Positions 1 through 8,931 of a stretch of DNA of 64,000 nucleotides are shown piece by piece. The stretch's first letter is position 1. The number at the start of each line of letters is the position of its first letter. Origin of the DNA: Pseudoponticoccus marisrubri (GTDB lineage: Bacteria > Pseudomonadota > Alphaproteobacteria > Rhodobacterales > Rhodobacteraceae); assembly GCF_001482405.1 (NCBI RefSeq), contig NZ_LPXO01000003.1:62001-126000 (forward strand). The letters run 5' to 3'. The position numbers and the translations under genes were made by a program. The notes below the pieces were generated by a model that saw only the letters and a list, made by a program, of their open reading frames with translations, had not been told where the DNA came from and searched no databases.

Positions 1-1
1 C

Positions 2-766
2 GACCGCGCGGGCCTGCGCATCGGCACGGCCGCGACCGGCCGCGTGAACATCTTCGCCACCGCCCCCGGTGTGGCCGAGGTGCTGGCCGAGCGCATCCAC
101 GCGCTGAACGCGCTGCACCCGATGATCACCGTGGCCACCGTGCCGCCCTTCGCCCGGATGGCGGCGCGGGGCATGGTGGCGACGGTCAAGATCATCTCCT
201 ACGCCGTGCCCGAAGCCGCGCTCGAGGCCGCCTGCCTGGCCGGGCAGGGCGCGCTGCGCCTGCGGCCGGTGACCTGCGCCAGTGCCGACCTGATCCAGAC
301 CGCGGTGGAGGCGGGCGAGACCGGCGAGAAGGGCGACCGCGTCACCCGTGCCCGGCTCGACCGGCTGGGTGTGGAGCTGGGCCCGATCCAAGTCGTCCCC
401 CACGCGCAGGACCCGCTCGAGGCCGCGCTGCGCGCCAGCACGGCGCAGGCGATCCTGATCCTGACCGGCTCGGCCACCTCCGATCTGCATGACGTGGCCC
501 CCGAGGCGCTGCGCGCCGCCGGCGGCACGGTCACCCATTTCGGCATGCCGGTGGACCCCGGCAACCTGCTCTTCTTTGGCGCGCTGGACGGCCGGCCGGT
601 GATCGGCCTGCCGGGCTGCGCCCGCTCGCCCGCGCTGAACGGCGCCGACTGGGTGATGGAGCGGTTGCTCTGCGGGGTCGAGGTCACGCCCTCCGACATC
701 GCCGCCATGGGCGTGGGCGGGCTGCTCAAGGAGATCCCGGTGCGCGGCCGCCTGCGCGAGGCCTGA
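2..766 (+). CDS. Molybdopterin-binding protein (MoeA/MogA fold), 5' truncated
   Basis: The gene enters from the left edge, so its start is outside the window; 254 residues are visible. The C-terminal half carries a MoCF-biosynthesis fold signature: LILTGSATSD, then GMPVDPGNLL, then VIGLPGCARSPALNG, which matches the GLPGNPVS loop of MoeA/MogA-type domains. This fold binds molybdopterin in molybdenum cofactor assembly in the cytoplasm. The exact step cannot be assigned because the N-terminus, where a partner domain might lie, is missing. It is followed about 110 bp later by ccdA, which looks independent. The family call is good; the specific role is inferred. Confidence 0.8.
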   Translation, partial: DRAGLRIGTAATGRVNIFATAPGVAEVLAERIHALNALHPMITVATVPPFARMAARGMVATVKIISYAVPEAALEAACLAGQGALRLRPVTCASADLIQTAVEAGETGEKGDRVTRARLDRLGVELGPIQVVPHAQDPLEAALRASTAQAILILTGSATSDLHDVAPEALRAAGGTVTHFGMPVDPGNLLFFGALDGRPVIGLPGCARSPALNGADWVMERLLCGVEVTPSDIAAMGVGGLLKEIPVRGRLREA

Positions 767-875
767 GCCCCCCCGCCGCGCGCAGCCGGCCTCACGCGCG
801 ATGTTTCAGCCGCGCCACGGGGATGTGACAGCACGTGCCGGTGACGCGGCCCCGGTTTGCGCGTATCTCCTCCCC

Positions 876-1622
876 ATGTTCGGAATCGAAATCATCGACG
901 CATCGCTCCTGCCGGCCATGTTCGTGGCGCTGCTGGCGGGGATCATCTCGTTTCTCAGCCCCTGCGTGCTCCCCGTGGTGCCGCCCTATCTCGCCTACAT
1001 GAGCGGGGTGTCGATGCAGGACCTGAACGAGAAGGGGCAGGGCCGCGCGGTGACCTCGGCGCTGTTCTTCGTGCTGGGCCTGTCGACGGTCTTCGTTTTC
1101 CTCGGCTTCACCGCCTCGATGATCGGGCAGATCTTCCTGCAATACCAGGGCTGGTTCAACACGGCCGCCGGGCTGATCGTGATGGTTTTCGGGGCGCATT
1201 TCGTCGGCGTCTACCGGATCGGCTTCCTCGACCGCGAGGCCCGGCTCGACGCGGGTGATCGCGGCGGATCAGCCTTCGGCGCCTACGTGCTGGGGCTGGC
1301 CTTCGCCTTCGGCTGGACCCCCTGCATCGGCCCGCAGCTGGGCGCGATCCTGTCGCTCGCCGCCTCCGAGGCCAACGTGGCCAAGGGCACGACCCTGCTG
1401 GCGGTCTACGCGCTGGGGCTGGGCGTGCCCTTCCTGCTGGTGGCGCTCTACCTGCCGCGGCTGGGCGGCGTGATGGGCTGGATGAAACGCCACATGGAAC
1501 GGATCGAGCGCGCCATGGGCCTGCTGCTCTGGACCATCGGCCTGCTGATGCTGACGGGCGGTTTCTCGGCCATGGCCTTCTGGCTGCTCGAGACCTTCCC
1601 GGTGCTCGGCCGCCTCGGCTGA
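876..1622 (+). CDS. ccdA: Cytochrome c biogenesis protein CcdA
   Basis: A 248-residue polytopic membrane protein with six hydrophobic stretches. CcdA proteins carry electrons from thioredoxin across the inner membrane to periplasmic thiol-disulfide partners used in cytochrome c maturation. The two redox cysteines are visible: SPCVLPVVPPYLAY in the first helix and TPCIGPQLGA in the fourth. The start at 876 puts the first membrane helix right after a short N-terminus (MFGIEIIDAS); an upstream in-frame ATG at 801 would add about 25 residues unlike the family. Length fits the short CcdA class lacking a thioredoxin domain. Confidence 0.93.
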   Translation: MFGIEIIDASLLPAMFVALLAGIISFLSPCVLPVVPPYLAYMSGVSMQDLNEKGQGRAVTSALFFVLGLSTVFVFLGFTASMIGQIFLQYQGWFNTAAGLIVMVFGAHFVGVYRIGFLDREARLDAGDRGGSAFGAYVLGLAFAFGWTPCIGPQLGAILSLAASEANVAKGTTLLAVYALGLGVPFLLVALYLPRLGGVMGWMKRHMERIERAMGLLLWTIGLLMLTGGFSAMAFWLLETFPVLGRLG

Positions 1623-1742
1623 CCCGCCAACGTTCTTGCAGAAAAGGTGCCGCAGGCTGCTCCAACGCGGCCTCGGCCACGTTCGGCGCGTTCACACCTC
1701 CGGCATCCAAGCCACCGCGCGACCGATCCTAAGTCAAGCCCC

Positions 1743-1767
1743 ACCTTTCATCTTTCCCAAAATACTC
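1743..1767 (+). repeat. 25-bp direct repeat, copy 1 (TTCATCTTTCC...ATACTC)
   Basis: Core TTCATCTTTCC followed by CAAAATACTC. It matches copy 2 at 1838-1862 at 24 of 25 positions, the copies being 95 bp apart. A shorter, diverged copy lies at 39212-39226 just upstream of proA. From memory, closely similar A-rich motifs recur between genes in Rhodobacteraceae genomes; their role is not known to me. Confidence 0.7.
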
Positions 1768-1837
1768 GATCCCCCAGCGCCACGCGCGGCCCCGCAGGGC
1801 AGGTGCCCCCCCGTCGCAGCCGCATAGTCCAACCCAA

Positions 1838-1862
1838 ACCTTTCATCTTTCCAAAAATACTC
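1838..1862 (+). repeat. 25-bp direct repeat, copy 2 (TTCATCTTTCC...ATACTC)
   Basis: Core TTCATCTTTCC followed by AAAAATACTC, same orientation as copy 1. It lies about 110 bp upstream of the next gene's start. Confidence 0.7.
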
Positions 1863-1974
1863 ATTCCGCCCGAACCAACCGCGCCCCGGCCGGGCCATCC
1901 CGCACCACGCCCCCAAACCCGCCATAGTCTTGCCGGAAAGACCGTGTAGGCTGGGGCAAAACGAGGTGTTGCGC

Positions 1975-3237
1975 ATGGCCCCCGAGAAACCCGCCGACCA
2001 GATCCAGGACCCGACCGCGCAGCGCGATGTCCGCACGCGGCGGGTCTTCTACATCCCGGGTTACGACCCGATCCATCCGCGCCGCTACCGCGAGCTCTAC
2101 CGCAAGGAGGGCGCGGCCCAGGCGGACATCTCGGGCTATGAGATCGGGCTGAAACCCAAGCGAACCGGCGGGCTTTATGGCTGGCAGGTCGAAAGCCGCA
2201 TCGACGGGGCCGAGACGCGTGCCGATATCGAGGTGCTGGTCTGGTCCGACATCGTGCGCGACAGCATGTCCGGCTCGATCCCCGCCACCTATGGCCAGCT
2301 CATACGGACCGCCTGGGAATACATCGCCACGGGCGCGCTCTGGCGGCTGATGAAACTGCGCAAGGGGCCGGTCATCGCGGCGCTCTACCCGATCGGGATG
2401 CTGCTGGTGCAGCTTGCCATCGCGCTGGCGCTTGGCGGGGCGGTCTTCGCTCTGGCGGGGTTGGCGCAGCCCTGGCTGGGCTGGGGCGCGGCGGCCCTGG
2501 GCGTGCTGGCCTGGGGGTGCGTCACGCTGGCCGTGCTGCGCTGGTTCCAGAAGAAGGATGGCAAGCTTTTTGCCTATTACCTGATGCATGACTATGCCTA
2601 TTCGGCGCGCTATCGCGGCGCCAACCCGCCCGAGCTCGAGGCGCGCATGGCCGCGTTCGGAGAGGTCATCGCGGCCGCGCTGACCAGCGATGCCGACGAG
2701 GTTCTGGTGGTGGGTCATTCCTCGGGCGCGCATCTGGCGGTCTCGATCCTGGCCGATCTCGTGCGCGCCGGGCGCGTGCCGGCCAACGGGCCGAAACTGG
2801 CCTTCCTGAGCCTTGGCCAGGTGGTGCCCATGGTCTCGTTCCTGCGCGATGCGCACCGGCTGCGGGCCGATCTGGGCTATCTCAGCGCGCGTGACGAGCT
2901 GACCTGGGTCGATGTCACCGCGCCGGGCGATGGCTGTGCCTTCGCGCTTTGCGACCCGGTCAGTGTCTCGGGCGTTGCGCCACCGGACAAGCGCTGGCCG
3001 CTGGTCTTCTCGGCCGCCTTCACCCGGTCGCTGAGCCCCGAGCGCTGGAAGGCGCTGCGCTGGCGCTTCTTCCGGCTGCATTTCCAGTATCTCTGCGCCT
3101 TCGACCGGCCGCGCGACTACGACTACTTCCAGATCACCGCCGGGCCGGTCAGCCTGTCGGCGCGCTATGCCGGGCGCCCGCCCTCGGCCAGCCGCATCGA
3201 CCGCGCGGTGTCGAAATACACGAGCATCGCGGCATGA
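1975..3237 (+). CDS. Membrane-anchored alpha/beta-hydrolase-like protein
   Basis: A 420-residue protein not assigned to a named family. The N-terminal part (around residue 25) has FYIPGYDPIHPRRY, typical of a hydrolase oxyanion region. Residues about 133-189 form one or two long hydrophobic membrane segments. A serine-hydrolase elbow follows, VVGHSSGAHLAV, with the likely nucleophile near residue 249. The start at 1975 (MAPEKPADQ) is preferred over an upstream in-frame ATG at 1930, whose extra residues look non-coding. The stop overlaps the start of the P450 gene by four bases (ATGA), so the two are probably co-translated and may act on one lipid-like substrate. That functional link is inference. 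Confidence 0.75.
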   Translation: MAPEKPADQIQDPTAQRDVRTRRVFYIPGYDPIHPRRYRELYRKEGAAQADISGYEIGLKPKRTGGLYGWQVESRIDGAETRADIEVLVWSDIVRDSMSGSIPATYGQLIRTAWEYIATGALWRLMKLRKGPVIAALYPIGMLLVQLAIALALGGAVFALAGLAQPWLGWGAAALGVLAWGCVTLAVLRWFQKKDGKLFAYYLMHDYAYSARYRGANPPELEARMAAFGEVIAAALTSDADEVLVVGHSSGAHLAVSILADLVRAGRVPANGPKLAFLSLGQVVPMVSFLRDAHRLRADLGYLSARDELTWVDVTAPGDGCAFALCDPVSVSGVAPPDKRWPLVFSAAFTRSLSPERWKALRWRFFRLHFQYLCAFDRPRDYDYFQITAGPVSLSARYAGRPPSASRIDRAVSKYTSIAA

Positions 3238-4580
3238 CCCCACCCAAGCCCGCGGCGCGCCCCGACCGCGTGTCGCTCTGGCGCTATCTGAGGCTCTTCC
3301 GGCAGGACATTCTCTCGGCCCAGCCGGCGCGGCTCTACCGCGCCTGGATGGCCGAGTTCCGCACGCCCTTCTTCCGCTCCTACCTGGTAAACCAGCCGGC
3401 GCTGGTGACCGAGGTGCTCAAGGCGCGGCCCATGGATTTTCCGAAATCCGACCGGATCGGCGAGGGGCTGCGCCCGCTGCTGGGCGACTCCGTCTTCCTG
3501 ACCAATGGCGCGCAGTGGCAGCGCCAGCGCCGCATCATCGACCCCGCCTTCGAGGGCGGGCGCCTGCGCGAGACCTATCCCGCCATGTGGGAAGCCGCCT
3601 GCGCCGCGCGCGACCGGCTGGCGGCCCATGCCGGCGGCACGGTCGAGATCGAGGCGCAAACCAGCCACGCCGCGGCCGACGTGATCTTCCGCACGCTCTT
3701 CTCGATCCCCATCGAGGACGAGATCGCGCAGGACGTGTTCCACGAGTTCCGCGCCTATCAGCGCACCCAGCCGATCCTGAACCTGGCCGCCTTCGTGCCG
3801 GTGCCGCGCTGGATGCCGCGCTTCTTCCGCCGCGACACGCGCGCTGCGGCGGCCCGCATCCGCGCGCTGATCACGCGGCTGACCGAGGCGCGGCGCGATG
3901 CCATCGCGCGCGGGGACGCCCCGGATGACCTGGCCACCAAGATCATGACCACCCGTGACCCCGAGACGGGCGAGACCTTCGATGCGGCCGAGATGGTCGA
4001 CCAGGTGGCGATCTTCTTCCTTGCCGGCCACGAGACCAGTGCCTCGGCCCTGGCCTGGGCGCTCTACCTGCTGGCGTGCCATCCTGAATGGCAGGACCGG
4101 GTCGCAGAAGAGGCGCAGGGGCTGACCGGTGAGTTCTCCGAGATCTCGCGGCTGAAGGTCACGCGTGACGTTTTCCGCGAGGCGTTGCGCCTCTACCCGC
4201 CGGTGCCCATGATGGTGCGCGAGGCCACGCAGGACGAGCGCTTCCGCGACCGGACCCTGCGCAAGGGGTCGCAGATCGTGCTCAGCCCGTGGCACCTGCA
4301 CCGCCATGAACGGCTGTGGGAGTGGCCCGACGCCTTCGACCCGGCGCGCTGGCAGACCGAGAACGGCCGCAGTTGCGCGCGCGAGGCCTACATGCCGTTC
4401 TCGGCCGGGGCGCGGGTCTGCACCGGGGCGGGCTTTGCCATGGTCGAGGGCGTGCTGCTCCTGGCCCTGCTGCTGCGCGACTTGCGCGTGACGCCGGTCG
4501 ACGGGCGCACGCCCGTGCCCGAGGCACACCTGACCGTGCGCGCCCGCGACGGGATCTGGCTGCAGGTCACGCCCCGCTGA
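3234..4580 (+). CDS. Cytochrome P450
   Basis: A 448-residue soluble-type P450 with all key motifs: I-helix oxygen-activation motif AGHET (residues 264-268), K-helix EALR (316-319), and the heme-binding loop FSAGARVCTG (389-398) with the thiolate cysteine at 396. These enzymes insert oxygen into C-H bonds using electrons from a ferredoxin or similar partner; no ferredoxin or reductase gene is adjacent. The ATG at 3234 overlaps the stop of the upstream hydrolase (ATGA). The substrate cannot be told from sequence; the hydrolase partner suggests a fatty or ester-type compound. Confidence 0.93.
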   Translation: MTPPKPAARPDRVSLWRYLRLFRQDILSAQPARLYRAWMAEFRTPFFRSYLVNQPALVTEVLKARPMDFPKSDRIGEGLRPLLGDSVFLTNGAQWQRQRRIIDPAFEGGRLRETYPAMWEAACAARDRLAAHAGGTVEIEAQTSHAAADVIFRTLFSIPIEDEIAQDVFHEFRAYQRTQPILNLAAFVPVPRWMPRFFRRDTRAAAARIRALITRLTEARRDAIARGDAPDDLATKIMTTRDPETGETFDAAEMVDQVAIFFLAGHETSASALAWALYLLACHPEWQDRVAEEAQGLTGEFSEISRLKVTRDVFREALRLYPPVPMMVREATQDERFRDRTLRKGSQIVLSPWHLHRHERLWEWPDAFDPARWQTENGRSCAREAYMPFSAGARVCTGAGFAMVEGVLLLALLLRDLRVTPVDGRTPVPEAHLTVRARDGIWLQVTPR

Positions 4581-4766
4581 CCGCGCGCGATTCGCCCGCC
4601 GGAAGGACCGGGAGCTCCGCCGCCGCGGGCTGCGCCGACCCATCTCGCCTCTGCCACATCGGGCCGCGTGAAGGTTTAGCGATAACAGTCGCATGCCCCA
4701 CTATATCGGCCCGACGTTCCGCTGTAAGACGACCTCAAACATCGCGTGGAAAGACGAGGGCACGAC

Positions 4767-5660
4767 ATGGCGACCGATTTCGAGAAGATGGCCGAGCAGA
4801 TGGCCAGCGGGCAGGGCTTCATTGCCGCGCTGGACCAGTCCGGCGGCTCCACCCCCAAGGCGCTGCGCCTCTACGGGGTGACCGAGGACATGTATGATGG
4901 CGAAGAGGCCATGTTCGACGAGATCCACGCCATGCGGTCGCGGATCATCACCGCGCCCGATTTCACCAGCGACAAGGTGATCGGCGCGATCCTGTTCGAG
5001 CGCACCATGCGCGGCACGATCGACGGCACGCCGGTGGCGCAGGTGCTGTGGCAGGACCGCGGCATCGTGCCCTTCCTGAAGATCGACAAGGGGCTGATGG
5101 ACAAGGAAAACGGCGTGCAGCTGATGAAGCCGATCCCGGGCCTGTCCGAGACGCTGGCCGATGCCAAGGGCTTCGGCATCTTCGGCACCAAGGAACGTTC
5201 GGTCATCCATTCGGCCGACGAGACCGGCATCAAGGCGATCGTCGCGCAGCAGTTCGAGCTGGGCCGCGAAGTGCTGGAGGCCGGTCTGGTGCCGATCCTG
5301 GAACCCGAGGTGGACATCAACGCGCCCGACAAAGCCGAGGCCGAGGCCATCCTCAAGCGCGAGATCCTGACCCATCTGGACACGCTGGAGGCCGGGCAGG
5401 AGATCATGCTCAAGCTGACCATCCCGACCGAGGACAACCTTTATGACGCGCTGGCCGACCATCCGCGCGTGATCCGCGTCGTGGCGCTGTCGGGCGGCTA
5501 TTCCACCGACGAGGCCTGCGAGCGACTGGCGCGGCAGGGCAAGATGATCGCCTCGTTCAGCCGCGCGCTGGCCGAAGGGCTGACCAAGCAGCTCTCGGAT
5601 TCCGAGTTCAACGCGGCGCTCGGCTCCAATATCGACAAGATCTACCGCGCCTCGGCCTGA
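4767..5660 (+). CDS. Class I fructose-bisphosphate aldolase
   Basis: A 297-residue enzyme of the short bacterial class I aldolase group, which makes a Schiff base through lysine and splits fructose 1,6-bisphosphate into DHAP and glyceraldehyde 3-phosphate. Typical segments are IAALDQSGGSTPKALRLYGV at the N-terminus, PFLKIDKGL, EPEVDI and the catalytic-lysine strand MLKLTIPT. The start at 4767 follows GACGAGG at normal distance; an in-frame ATG at 4746 would only add seven residues. A strong terminator follows at 5687, so the gene is probably monocistronic. tpiA lies elsewhere in the window. Confidence 0.92.
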   Translation: MATDFEKMAEQMASGQGFIAALDQSGGSTPKALRLYGVTEDMYDGEEAMFDEIHAMRSRIITAPDFTSDKVIGAILFERTMRGTIDGTPVAQVLWQDRGIVPFLKIDKGLMDKENGVQLMKPIPGLSETLADAKGFGIFGTKERSVIHSADETGIKAIVAQQFELGREVLEAGLVPILEPEVDINAPDKAEAEAILKREILTHLDTLEAGQEIMLKLTIPTEDNLYDALADHPRVIRVVALSGGYSTDEACERLARQGKMIASFSRALAEGLTKQLSDSEFNAALGSNIDKIYRASA

Positions 5661-5686
5661 CACGCCCGGGCCCGCCGCGATCCGAG

Positions 5687-5718
5687 CCCCCGGTCCCGCA
5701 AGGGCCGGGGGTTTTTTT
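5687..5718 (+). terminator. Rho-independent terminator after the aldolase gene
   Basis: Stem CCCCCGG pairs with CCGGGGG around a short loop and is followed by seven T residues (5712-5718). It lies 26 bp after the aldolase stop codon. Confidence 0.9.
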
Positions 5719-5915
5719 ATGCGCGCGGGGTGCCGATCTTGGAAAAAGAATCCCTTTTCGACAGCGGGTTAAGTGGAGCAGAGCGATTTTTTCGCGCGCC
5801 CCGCCAAGGACACCGGATCCGGCCACGTCCCAGTTTCGAAGCCCGGGACAGGGACGCCCAGAACGGCCCTCCATCCTGGGCTTGCATGGAAACGTTTGAC
5901 CCAAAGGACACAGAG

Positions 5916-6281
5916 ATGACCCGTTTTGCCAAGACCGCCCTCACCGCCCTTGCCCTGATCGCCGGCGCCTCGGCCGCCATGGCCACGCAGGGCGACAAGA
6001 TCACTGCGCTCGGCTATGGCCACACCCAGCAGCACGCCAAGCTGGTCACCGTCGACACGTGGCAGAAGGCGGCGCAGGACTCTTACGGCTATGCCGACTG
6101 GAACACGGCCTATATCGGCCACATGGAATGTTTCGAGAAATCCTACCAGGCGCCGTCGCAGCAGTTCTCGACCCTCTCGCGCGAGATCATCCGCACTGGC
6201 GGCGACAGCAACGCGCCGTGGTCCTGCATCGTCAGCGGCTACCAGGAGGTCCGGCAGGGCAATACGAGCTACAAGTACTGA
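5916..6281 (+). CDS. Small secreted protein of unknown function
   Basis: A 121-residue protein with a clear Sec signal peptide (MTRFAKTALTALALIAGASA, cleavage expected near AMA-TQG). The mature part is about 98 residues, with two cysteines (MECF and WSCIV) that could form one disulfide, and is rich in aromatic residues. A purine-rich AAAGGA precedes the start. It is unlinked by strand to the regulator that follows. I do not recognise a family; it is probably periplasmic. Confidence 0.75.
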   Translation: MTRFAKTALTALALIAGASAAMATQGDKITALGYGHTQQHAKLVTVDTWQKAAQDSYGYADWNTAYIGHMECFEKSYQAPSQQFSTLSREIIRTGGDSNAPWSCIVSGYQEVRQGNTSYKY

Positions 6282-6351
6282 GCCCAGCCTGTCCGGCGCG
6301 CGCGAGGGCCCGTCCCGCCCCCGCGCGCGTCCATGCAACGGCCTGCGCCGG

Positions 6352-7017
6352 TCATCCCCGACTGCTGCGGGCCCGGTAATCGGCCAGGGTCTTGCCCGGC
6401 TCGTCGACGAACAGGCCGGGCAGAGGAGAGAGATGGGTGATCCGGTCGATCCGGAAGCTCAGGAAATCGCCCTCTGTCTCGCTCCAGGCCACGCAGGACC
6501 AGATACGCCCCCAGTAATCCAGATGCAGCGGGCGGATCTCGTGGCTGCGCTCCCCAAGACCCACCCGCAGCTTCTGATGCGAGCGGATGGCCGCGCGGAT
6601 GGCCGGCATGTGCACGAAGCCGCGCGCCGCCTCCGAGAAGGCATCGGTGGCAAAGCCGAACCGGGCGGGGACCGCGCCGGCATCCTCGGGCAGCACCGCG
6701 TCGATCTTGGCCGAGAGGCTCTGCGCTGCCTCGGCCACCTCGCCCATGGCGCTCGCCCCCAGTGCGGCAAGGGCGAGGTGCAGCGCCTCCAGCTCGGCCT
6801 GCGTCAGGTTCAGCGGTGGCAGCGTGACGGCGGCCTGCGCGGTATAGCCATAGCCGCGTGCGCCCTCGACCGGCACACCCGAGGCAGCCAGCGTTTCCAT
6901 GTCGCGATAGATCGTGCGCACCGAGACGCCGAGGTCCTGCGCCATGGCCTCGGCCGTGTGCAGCCTGCCGTCGCGCAGCCGCTGCATCAGCGCGTAGAGC
7001 CGGTCCTTTCTCTGCAT
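6352..7017 (-). CDS. YafY-type HTH/WYL transcriptional regulator
   Basis: A 221-residue regulator. The N-terminal helix-turn-helix (residues about 1-60) contains AEAMAQDLGVSVRTIYRDME, the deoR-like recognition region of the YafY family. The C-terminal part has RPLHLDYWGRIWS and FLSFRIDRI, the diagnostic strands of the WYL effector domain. WYL proteins sense small ligands or nucleic acids; the ligand here is unknown. The start at 7017 (MQRKDRLYAL) is chosen because the HTH begins there; the frame stays open upstream through two AT-rich palindromes (7036-7080), which are much more likely non-coding and could hold its promoter or operator. Confidence 0.88.
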   Translation of the reverse strand: MQRKDRLYALMQRLRDGRLHTAEAMAQDLGVSVRTIYRDMETLAASGVPVEGARGYGYTAQAAVTLPPLNLTQAELEALHLALAALGASAMGEVAEAAQSLSAKIDAVLPEDAGAVPARFGFATDAFSEAARGFVHMPAIRAAIRSHQKLRVGLGERSHEIRPLHLDYWGRIWSCVAWSETEGDFLSFRIDRITHLSPLPGLFVDEPGKTLADYRARSSRG

Positions 7018-7035
7018 CTCCGCCCCCGTGCCGTC

Positions 7036-7080
7036 CAAATTTCGTGAACGAAATTTGCAAAAGTTTTCGGAAAACTTTTG
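7036..7080 (+). repeat. Tandem AT-rich inverted repeats (palindrome array A)
   Basis: Two adjoining near-perfect inverted repeats with no bases between them. The first (7036-7057) has 10-bp arms CAAATTTCGT / ACGAAATTTG with a 2-nt centre. The second (7058-7080) has 10-bp arms CAAAAGTTTT / AAAACTTTTG with a CGG centre. They lie between the divergent WYL regulator and tatA. The right edge reads CGCCCAGCGGGACC, similar to the motif that ends the other palindrome arrays here. It may instead, or also, be an operator for the regulator. Confidence 0.8.
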
Positions 7081-7249
7081 CGCCCAGCGGGACCCATACT
7101 GCCATAATCCTGACAACTGACAAGCTCATGACACACGCGCTCCGGACGGCGGGCGCTTTGCCGCTTTCCACACCGTCGCGATGGCTTTACACGGGCGCTG
7201 TGGCATGTATCGCCGGCGGCGCCGCGCCCCGGCCTGAGAGGAGAACGTC

Positions 7250-7498
7250 ATGGGACTTGGGAATATCGGCCTTCCGGGCCTTCTGCTGATCGCCGTCGTC
7301 GTGCTGGTCCTGTTCGGCCGCGGCAAGATCTCGAGCCTGATGGGCGAGGTCGGCAAGGGCATCACGGCCTTCAAGAAAGGTGTCAGCGAGGGCGGGCAGG
7401 AGCTCGAGGACCAGAAGGCCGACGAGGCCCGCGACATCACGCCCGACAGCGACACCGCGCGCAGCGAGGCGGAGCGCGACGGGAAGGACAAGGCGTAA
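7250..7498 (+). CDS. tatA: Sec-independent translocase protein TatA
   Basis: An 82-residue protein with one N-terminal membrane helix (LPGLLLIAVVVLVLFG), the FGRGKI hinge, an amphipathic helix (LMGEVGKGITAFKKGV) and an acidic tail. TatA oligomers form the protein-conducting part of the twin-arginine system for folded proteins. The start follows GAGAGGAGA. It is first in tatABC, three bases ahead of tatB. Confidence 0.96.
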   Translation: MGLGNIGLPGLLLIAVVVLVLFGRGKISSLMGEVGKGITAFKKGVSEGGQELEDQKADEARDITPDSDTARSEAERDGKDKA

Positions 7499-7501
7499 TC
7501 C

Positions 7502-8008
7502 ATGTTCGACCTGGGCTGGAGCGAGCTTCTGATCATCGGGATCGTGGCGCTGATAGTGGTTGGCCCCAAGGATCTGCCGGTGCTGTTCCGCAATGTCGGC
7601 CGTTTCATGGGCAAGGCCCGCGGCATGGCGCGCGAGTTCAGCCGCGCCATGAACGATGCCGCCGATGAAAGCGGCGTGCGGGACGTGGCCAAGACCTTCA
7701 AGTCCGCGACCAACCCGGTGGGCAGCGCGATGGACGGCGTCAAGGATGCCGCGAAATCCATGACCAGCCTGGATCCGGACAGCGAGACCGGCAAGCTGTC
7801 CAAGGAGCGCGCCGAGGCCAAGCGCAAGATCGAGGCCAATGCCGCGCGCGCCGCGGCCGAGCGAAAGAAGCGCGAAGCCGAGGAGGCCGCGCGCCGCGCC
7901 GAGAAGCTGGAGGCGGAGCTGGCCCGCGAGGCCGAGGCCGAGCCTGCGGCGACTGAAACGGGCGCGGCCGAAACCACCGCGACCAAGGGCAAAGAGGGCG
8001 ATGCATGA
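7502..8008 (+). CDS. tatB: Sec-independent translocase protein TatB
   Basis: A 168-residue protein with the TatB N-terminus ([20 protein letters not shown]), the GPKDLP hinge and a longer charged tail than TatA, including a lysine/arginine/alanine-rich coiled-coil-like stretch around residues 100-145. With TatC it forms the twin-arginine signal receptor at the inner membrane. Its last four bases overlap the tatC start (ATGA), consistent with coupled translation. Confidence 0.96.
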   Translation: MFDLGWSELLIIGIVALIVVGPKDLPVLFRNVGRFMGKARGMAREFSRAMNDAADESGVRDVAKTFKSATNPVGSAMDGVKDAAKSMTSLDPDSETGKLSKERAEAKRKIEANAARAAAERKKREAEEAARRAEKLEAELAREAEAEPAATETGAAETTATKGKEGDA

Positions 8009-8931
8009 GCGCGACCGATGACGAGATCGAGGACAGCTCGGCCCCGCTGATCGAGCACCTGGCCGAATTGCGCACGCGGCTGATCCGCTCGGTGATCGCG
8101 CTGATGGTGGGGGTGATCCTCGCCTTTGTCGTGGCCGAGCCGATCCTGCAATTCCTGCTGACCCCGATCGAGGCGACGCTGCGGGATCTGGGGGACCCGT
8201 CGCCCACGCTGCAATATACCAGCCCGCAGGAATACCTGTTCACGCTGTTCCGCATCTCGATGGTGTTCGGCTTCGCGCTGGCCTTTCCGGTGATCGGCCA
8301 CCAGATGTGGCGCTTCGTGGCGCCGGGGCTCTACCGGAACGAGAAATCCGCCTTCCTGCCCTTCCTGATCGCCTCGCCGGTGATGTTCCTGCTGGGGGCG
8401 AGCTTTGCGCATTTCGTGGTCACGCCGCTGGCCATGAGCTTCTTCCTGGGCTTTGCCGATGTCAGCTCGATCTTCGCCAACCTGCTGGCGAGCGCGGTCG
8501 AGGGCGTGCCGGCCGAGCCGGGGCTCGTCGTTCCCGAGACCGACGAGGGCGTCAAGATCACCTTCTTCGGCAAGGTCAACGAGAGCCTGCACATCACGCT
8601 GGTCTTCATCATGGCGTTCGGCCTGTGTTTCCAGCTGCCGGTTCTGCTGACGCTGATGGGCAAGGCGGGGCTCGTGTCGGCCGCGGGGCTGGGCGCGGTA
8701 CGCAAATATGCCGTGGTCGCCATCCTCGTGCTGGCCGCGCTGGTCACGCCCCCCGACATCATCACGCAGGTCATCCTGTTCACCGTCGTCTACGGGCTCT
8801 ACGAGATCTCGATCTTCCTTGTCGGACGCGTCGAGAAGAAGCGCGAGAAGGAGCTGCGCGAACAGGGCCTGTGGTTCGAGGAGGATGACGACCCGATGAT
8901 GGCCGAGTTCGACGAGGACGAGGACAAGTGA
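8005..8931 (+). CDS. tatC: Sec-independent translocase protein TatC
   Basis: A 308-residue polytopic membrane protein, the twin-arginine signal-binding core. Typical features are [15 protein letters not shown] at the N-terminus, the [15 protein letters not shown] segment, the PGLYRNEK loop, and late helices with [10 protein letters not shown]. It is a little longer than E. coli TatC because of a loop near residues 165-190 and an acidic C-terminal tail ([17 protein letters not shown]). The stop overlaps the next start by one base (TGATG), tying the DUF815 ATPase to the operon. Confidence 0.96.
   Translation: MSATDDEIEDSSAPLIEHLAELRTRLIRSVIALMVGVILAFVVAEPILQFLLTPIEATLRDLGDPSPTLQYTSPQEYLFTLFRISMVFGFALAFPVIGHQMWRFVAPGLYRNEKSAFLPFLIASPVMFLLGASFAHFVVTPLAMSFFLGFADVSSIFANLLASAVEGVPAEPGLVVPETDEGVKITFFGKVNESLHITLVFIMAFGLCFQLPVLLTLMGKAGLVSAAGLGAVRKYAVVAILVLAALVTPPDIITQVILFTVVYGLYEISIFLVGRVEKKREKELREQGLWFEEDDDPMMAEFDEDEDK

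Larger units (their letters stand above)
1623..1974. other. Intergenic region with two copies of a short repeat
   Basis: About 350 bp between ccdA and the next gene. No coding region with convincing codon use is seen on either strand. It holds two near-identical 25-bp direct repeats (1743-1767 and 1838-1862). The rest is C-rich on the plus strand with no clear terminator hairpin. Confidence 0.6.
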
